Shown here piece by piece: positions 12,549 to 14,697 of a stretch of DNA of 14,697 nucleotides (position 1 is its first letter; each line of letters opens with the position of its first letter). Origin of the DNA: Candidatus Woesearchaeota archaeon. GTDB lineage: Archaea; Nanobdellota; Nanobdellia; Woesearchaeales; UBA12501. The notes under the pieces are model-generated. The model was not told where the DNA came from, made no database searches, and saw only the letters and a program-made list of their open reading frames with translations. The stretch is from assembly GCA_014729495.1 (NCBI GenBank), contig WJJV01000074.1:1-14697 (forward strand). Reading direction: 5' to 3'. A program made the translations under genes and the position numbers.

Positions 12549-13118
12549 TTAAGCTTCAATAGAAGGTTCTTGGCTTGAGTCCAGCATATCAGGATCATCA
12601 ATCTCTGAGGAATCCTTCTTGTCAACCTGGTTTATCCTCTGCTTTTCCTTGATTTTCTCATTCTTCACAGACCTCTGCAGTTCCCTGATTAGATTCTGGG
12701 TTGTGTTGAGATTGTCCTGTACTGCTGCAATGGACTTCTGGAAAGCCTGCTCAAGTGTATTACCATTGAGCTTATAGCCTATTATGACCTTGCCATCATT
12801 TATAAATGATGTCTTTGCTATCAGGCCTATCTCTGTCCATCTTCCAAGGTAGTCATACATTGTCTGCCTGCTTATTCCTGCAAAGTCGCCCATATCCTCT
12901 ACTGTCATGACTGCAAGCTCTGGCTTCTTCTTTCTATAAGACTGCTTTGCGCGCTCGTAGAGTTCCAGAAGAACATTATGCATCCTGTCTGTTGAGCCTT
13001 TTTTCCGCGGCAGAAGGCCTATCCTGGCCATTATGACCTGGGCGAGCTCTTCTGATGTCGAATTCATGCCAGGCTCATGGTCTGTAAGGATTATTTTTGT
13101 ATCTCTGAAAGTTCTCAC
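12549..13118 (-). CDS. Winged-helix transcriptional regulator with C-terminal coiled coil (189 aa)
   Basis: Probable DNA-binding protein. Residues 23-65 are helical (EELAQVIMARIGLLPRKKG, then DRMHNVLLELYERAKQSYRK). Residues 68-120 form a helix-turn-helix with wing: LAVMTVEDMGDFAGISRQTM, then YDYLGRWTEIGLIAKTSF, then GKVIIGYKLNGN. A coiled coil follows at about 122-160 and the last 30 residues are acidic and probably disordered (SSEIDDPDMLDSSQEPSIEA). The layout resembles a family that I associate with DPANN genomes, but I cannot name it. It starts with GTG at 13118, with a ribosome binding site (CAGAGGTG) running into it; the next ATG (codon 18) would cut conserved-looking residues. It is divergent from the receiver gene, and TGTCGG motifs lie on both sides, one just upstream of its TATA box, so autoregulation through them is plausible. 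Confidence 0.78.
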   Translation of the reverse strand: MRTFRDTKIILTDHEPGMNSTSEELAQVIMARIGLLPRKKGSTDRMHNVLLELYERAKQSYRKKKPELAVMTVEDMGDFAGISRQTMYDYLGRWTEIGLIAKTSFINDGKVIIGYKLNGNTLEQAFQKSIAAVQDNLNTTQNLIRELQRSVKNEKIKEKQRINQVDKKDSSEIDDPDMLDSSQEPSIEA

Positions 13119-13152
13119 CTCTGTTTTTAATTGTATATGATTCTGTGATTTT

Positions 13153-13160
13153 GCTTTTTA
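13153..13160 (-). promoter_or_regulatory. Probable TATA box of the winged-helix regulator
   Basis: Minus-strand TAAAAAGC, about 39 nt upstream of the GTG at 13118. A TGTCGG motif (13165-13182) lies directly upstream of it, where TFB or a regulator would contact DNA. Confidence 0.35.
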
Positions 13161-13164
13161 AGTC

Positions 13165-13182
13165 TTTGGGATTTTGCCGACA
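13165..13182 (-). repeat. TGTCGG motif upstream of the regulator gene
   Basis: Minus strand reads TGTCGGCAAAATCCCAAA, matching the dispersed motif (TGTCGG, AT-rich spacer, CCA). It is the only copy in a clear promoter position. Confidence 0.55.
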
Positions 13183-13201
13183 GACGATGAAATAGAGCCA
13201 T

Positions 13202-13228
13202 AAACCTTTCAGTGTTGATTAAAGGTTT
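13202..13228. promoter_or_regulatory. 8-bp inverted repeat in the divergent promoter region
   Basis: AAACCTTT (13202-13209) and AAAGGTTT (13221-13228) are separated by 11 bp, immediately upstream of the receiver gene TATA box. Geometry fits an operator for a dimeric regulator, perhaps the divergent winged-helix protein. The right arm plus TGATT recurs at 14615-14627. Confidence 0.4.
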
Positions 13229-13240
13229 CAGATGCAAATG

Positions 13241-13248
13241 TTTATATA
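13241..13248 (+). promoter_or_regulatory. TATA box of the receiver-domain gene
   Basis: TTTATATA is centred 27 nt before the ATG at 13272, giving a leaderless transcript. Confidence 0.55.
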
Positions 13249-13271
13249 TGATTATCTATTGCTGAGTAGTC

Positions 13272-13658
13272 ATGGTGGATAAGATAGCTGTTTTTGGACT
13301 GCATGACAAGGATCTCATGAGGGTGTATACTAAGATATTCAGCAGTCCTAGATTAGATTATAAGGTGATTCCTGCGACAGATATTGAAGCTATGAAAGCT
13401 GTTGTCGAGGGTCTTGGTGATAAGGTGTCATATATTCTAATGGATGTGAATCTTGGCTGTCCTAATGGTGATGATCCTGCTTCATGCCTGGAGATATATA
13501 ATATTGTCAGGGATAGGGTTGATGCAGGAGATGCTTATTTCCATGCAGTATCTGCTTCGTTGTCTGCTGTTAAGAATGCTGTAGAAGCAGGCATACCTGA
13601 GGAATATGTCCATGATAAGCCCTGCTCTCTTGAAGAATTGCTGCCTCCAGATGTATGA
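13272..13658 (+). CDS. Stand-alone response-regulator receiver-like protein (128 aa)
   Basis: CheY-like fold, cytoplasmic, without an output domain. The first strand and helix are KIAVFGLHDKDLMRVYTKIF. The phospho-acceptor is D58 in SYILMDVNLG (53-62). The switch Ser/Thr is probably S94 in FHAVSAS, and the conserved Lys is K116 in YVHDKPCS. The acidic pair that normally follows strand 1 (DD in CheY) appears replaced by L10-H11 if the helix is aligned on DKDLMRVY, so metal binding may be altered. A short insertion (NGDDPASC) follows the acceptor strand. No histidine kinase is in the window. It is divergent from a winged-helix regulator and has its own leaderless promoter; they may form a regulatory pair, but this is inference. 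Confidence 0.75.
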   Translation: MVDKIAVFGLHDKDLMRVYTKIFSSPRLDYKVIPATDIEAMKAVVEGLGDKVSYILMDVNLGCPNGDDPASCLEIYNIVRDRVDAGDAYFHAVSASLSAVKNAVEAGIPEEYVHDKPCSLEELLPPDV

Positions 13659-14051
13659 TTATATTTAGTCTTCTATTGAAAGTTTCTAGCGGAATTAGAA
13701 TAAGGCTGAATAAAGCACTTTCTCTGGAAATAGGATGTCTGCATAGGCTGATTTTGGTGTTTTCTGCCTGAAATCTTTAGTTTGTTTTTTATTCGGGATT
13801 ATTCCGAATCAGGCTTTTGTAAAAAAAAGGGATATTATGGGATAATGGCAGAAAGGGATTTGCTGGTGTGGTGAAGTGTGATACTCTCTGGCATAATGCC
13901 GACAGTTTTCTCAAAACAAGTTTGAGGGGTTCTGAATGAAGAACCGGGGTTTGACATTGAAATGTTAGAAAGCATTGCATTTAGGGGTAGATTGAGGCCA
14001 TGTTTGGAGATGATTCCGACAGGTGGGAATTAGTATAGGGTTTTGTGAGAT
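13659..14051. other. Intergenic region with TGTCGG motifs and a small hairpin
   Basis: No convincing gene. Two clear copies of the dispersed motif occur: CCGACA at 13899-13904 (minus TGTCGGCATTATGCCAGA) and at 14016-14021 (minus TGTCGGAATCATCTCCAAA). A degenerate copy, GGGATTATTCCGAATC, lies at 13796-13810. A 6-bp stem, GGTTCT/AGAACC (13928-13945), is also present. A 63-codon minus-strand frame here (13789-13980) has low-quality composition and is not called. Confidence 0.6.
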
Positions 14052-14558
14052 TTATCTGCCAAAGAGTATCTGTGCAGGCCAATACCATAAAAAGAAGAGT
14101 ATCTCTAAATCGACTCCCTGTTTATAAGCAAATATTATGACCACCATTGTTATTATCCAAAATAAGAAGATGGTTATCGGAATATATCTGTTGAAGTATC
14201 TCACTTTTCCATTTTTCCATGCATGTGTAAGAATTATTGTGTATAATGCAACAGCCATCCCAAATACTACCACATACAGCAAAGCTCCAAGACTCAGGAT
14301 GAGTGTCATTACGAATGTGGCAATCAACAGCACTACAGAGATCTTTTCATACTTCCAAAGGTAGTTTATATACTCCTTAAATTTCATGGTCTTTCTGTTG
14401 AGTCCATATGCCCATAAGAACTGAGTAAAAGCAGAGATGAAATATATAACTACAGAACCCATCAATCCTCCTTTTGCAATATCATAAGATGTAGTCTTGC
14501 CTTGACAAGCTGTAATAAACAGAAGTGACAACACCAAAAATATTTTTTTCCAATCCAT
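14052..14558 (-). CDS. Small multi-pass membrane protein, unknown function (168 aa)
   Basis: Not recognised. The N-terminus MDWKKIFLVLSLLFITACQG looks like a signal peptide with a lipobox-like ITAC before Cys18; archaeal lipid attachment here is possible but uncertain. Further hydrophobic segments lie at about 32-52, 74-95, 96-113, 125-145 and 151-166, so four to five membrane passes are likely. Between passes are short basic loops (NRKTMKFKEY, HAWKNGKVRYFNRY). There are no catalytic motifs. A TATA box 26 nt upstream supports the ATG at 14558 and a leaderless mRNA. It appears to be a single-gene unit. Confidence 0.7.
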   Translation of the reverse strand: MDWKKIFLVLSLLFITACQGKTTSYDIAKGGLMGSVVIYFISAFTQFLWAYGLNRKTMKFKEYINYLWKYEKISVVLLIATFVMTLILSLGALLYVVVFGMAVALYTIILTHAWKNGKVRYFNRYIPITIFLFWIITMVVIIFAYKQGVDLEILFFLWYWPAQILFGR

Positions 14559-14579
14559 ACACCCAGAATCTTTTAGCAG

Positions 14580-14588
14580 ATATAAAAA
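14580..14588 (-). promoter_or_regulatory. TATA box of the membrane-protein gene
   Basis: Minus-strand TTTTTATAT, centred about 26 nt before the ATG at 14558. Confidence 0.5.
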
Positions 14589-14670
14589 CTTTCTCCTTTT
14601 ATAATGTTTAAGAGATGATTAAAGGTTTTGCTTAGATTATGGTATATTGATTGTCCAGAAAACACCCTAA

Positions 14671-14697
14671 AATATTTAAGTCTGCTCTCTATTATGC
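14671..14697 (+). promoter_or_regulatory. Possible promoter and start of a gene leaving the window
   Basis: AATATTTAAG at 14671-14680 is followed about 18 nt later by an ATG at 14694, at the last bases of the window. Spacing is slightly short for a leaderless start but fits the pattern here. The coding part is not visible. Confidence 0.3.

Noticed and set aside
13789..13980. 63-aa minus-strand frame in the intergenic region
   Set aside because: No promoter or ribosome binding site, low-complexity composition, and it crosses two copies of the dispersed motif.
1..14697. tRNA or rRNA genes
   Set aside because: No cloverleaf with a T-loop GGTTCRAATCC-type motif and no rRNA-like conserved stretch was found by eye on either strand.

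Overview
The window reads as archaeal chromosome, most likely a DPANN-type genome (Woesearchaeota/Pacearchaeota-like). Three things support this. First, there are archaeal/eukaryotic information-processing genes: ribosomal protein eL33 (L35Ae), RNA polymerase subunit L and a METTL5-type rRNA adenine methyltransferase. Second, TATA boxes sit about 22-27 nt upstream of many start codons, implying leaderless transcripts. Third, a pilin-like protein begins KRGQVTAFII, a leader style that recurs in these lineages. The lineage call is inference; no rRNA or tRNA gene was seen.

Layout. 1-1606: the tail of an unidentified plus-strand frame with a hairpin, then a minus-strand gene (120-1391) with PIN-nuclease-like signatures at both ends, and a shared intergenic region with repeated TTACCACTA sites. 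1607-2631: rpl35ae (+) and rpoL (-), converging on a 490-bp spacer that holds a duplicated copy of the rpl35ae 3' end and several strong stem-loops. 2788-5642: a tight minus-strand operon, trxB-like reductase, then an unknown 438-aa protein, then METTL5-like methyltransferase. 5762-8122 (+): an MscS channel, a coiled-coil/winged-helix protein and a pilin-like single-pass membrane protein. The last overlaps by 4 nt a 680-aa secreted protein (8119-10161) whose C-terminal His and Cys motifs resemble clan CD (caspase/CHAT-like) peptidases.

10162-12548 looks accessory. An AT-rich unknown gene (10407-11777) lies between perfect 26-bp direct repeats. Beyond it are a frameshifted remnant, a 37-aa microORF and the first copies of a dispersed TGTCGG motif. 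12549-14697: a winged-helix regulator (-) diverging from a stand-alone receiver-domain protein (+), more copies of the same motif, and a small multi-pass membrane protein (-).

The most promising novelties are the pilin-like/clan-CD-like secreted pair, the PIN-like domain interrupted by a long insert, and the same-orientation 18-bp motif restricted to the regulator neighbourhood. None can be proven from sequence reading alone.
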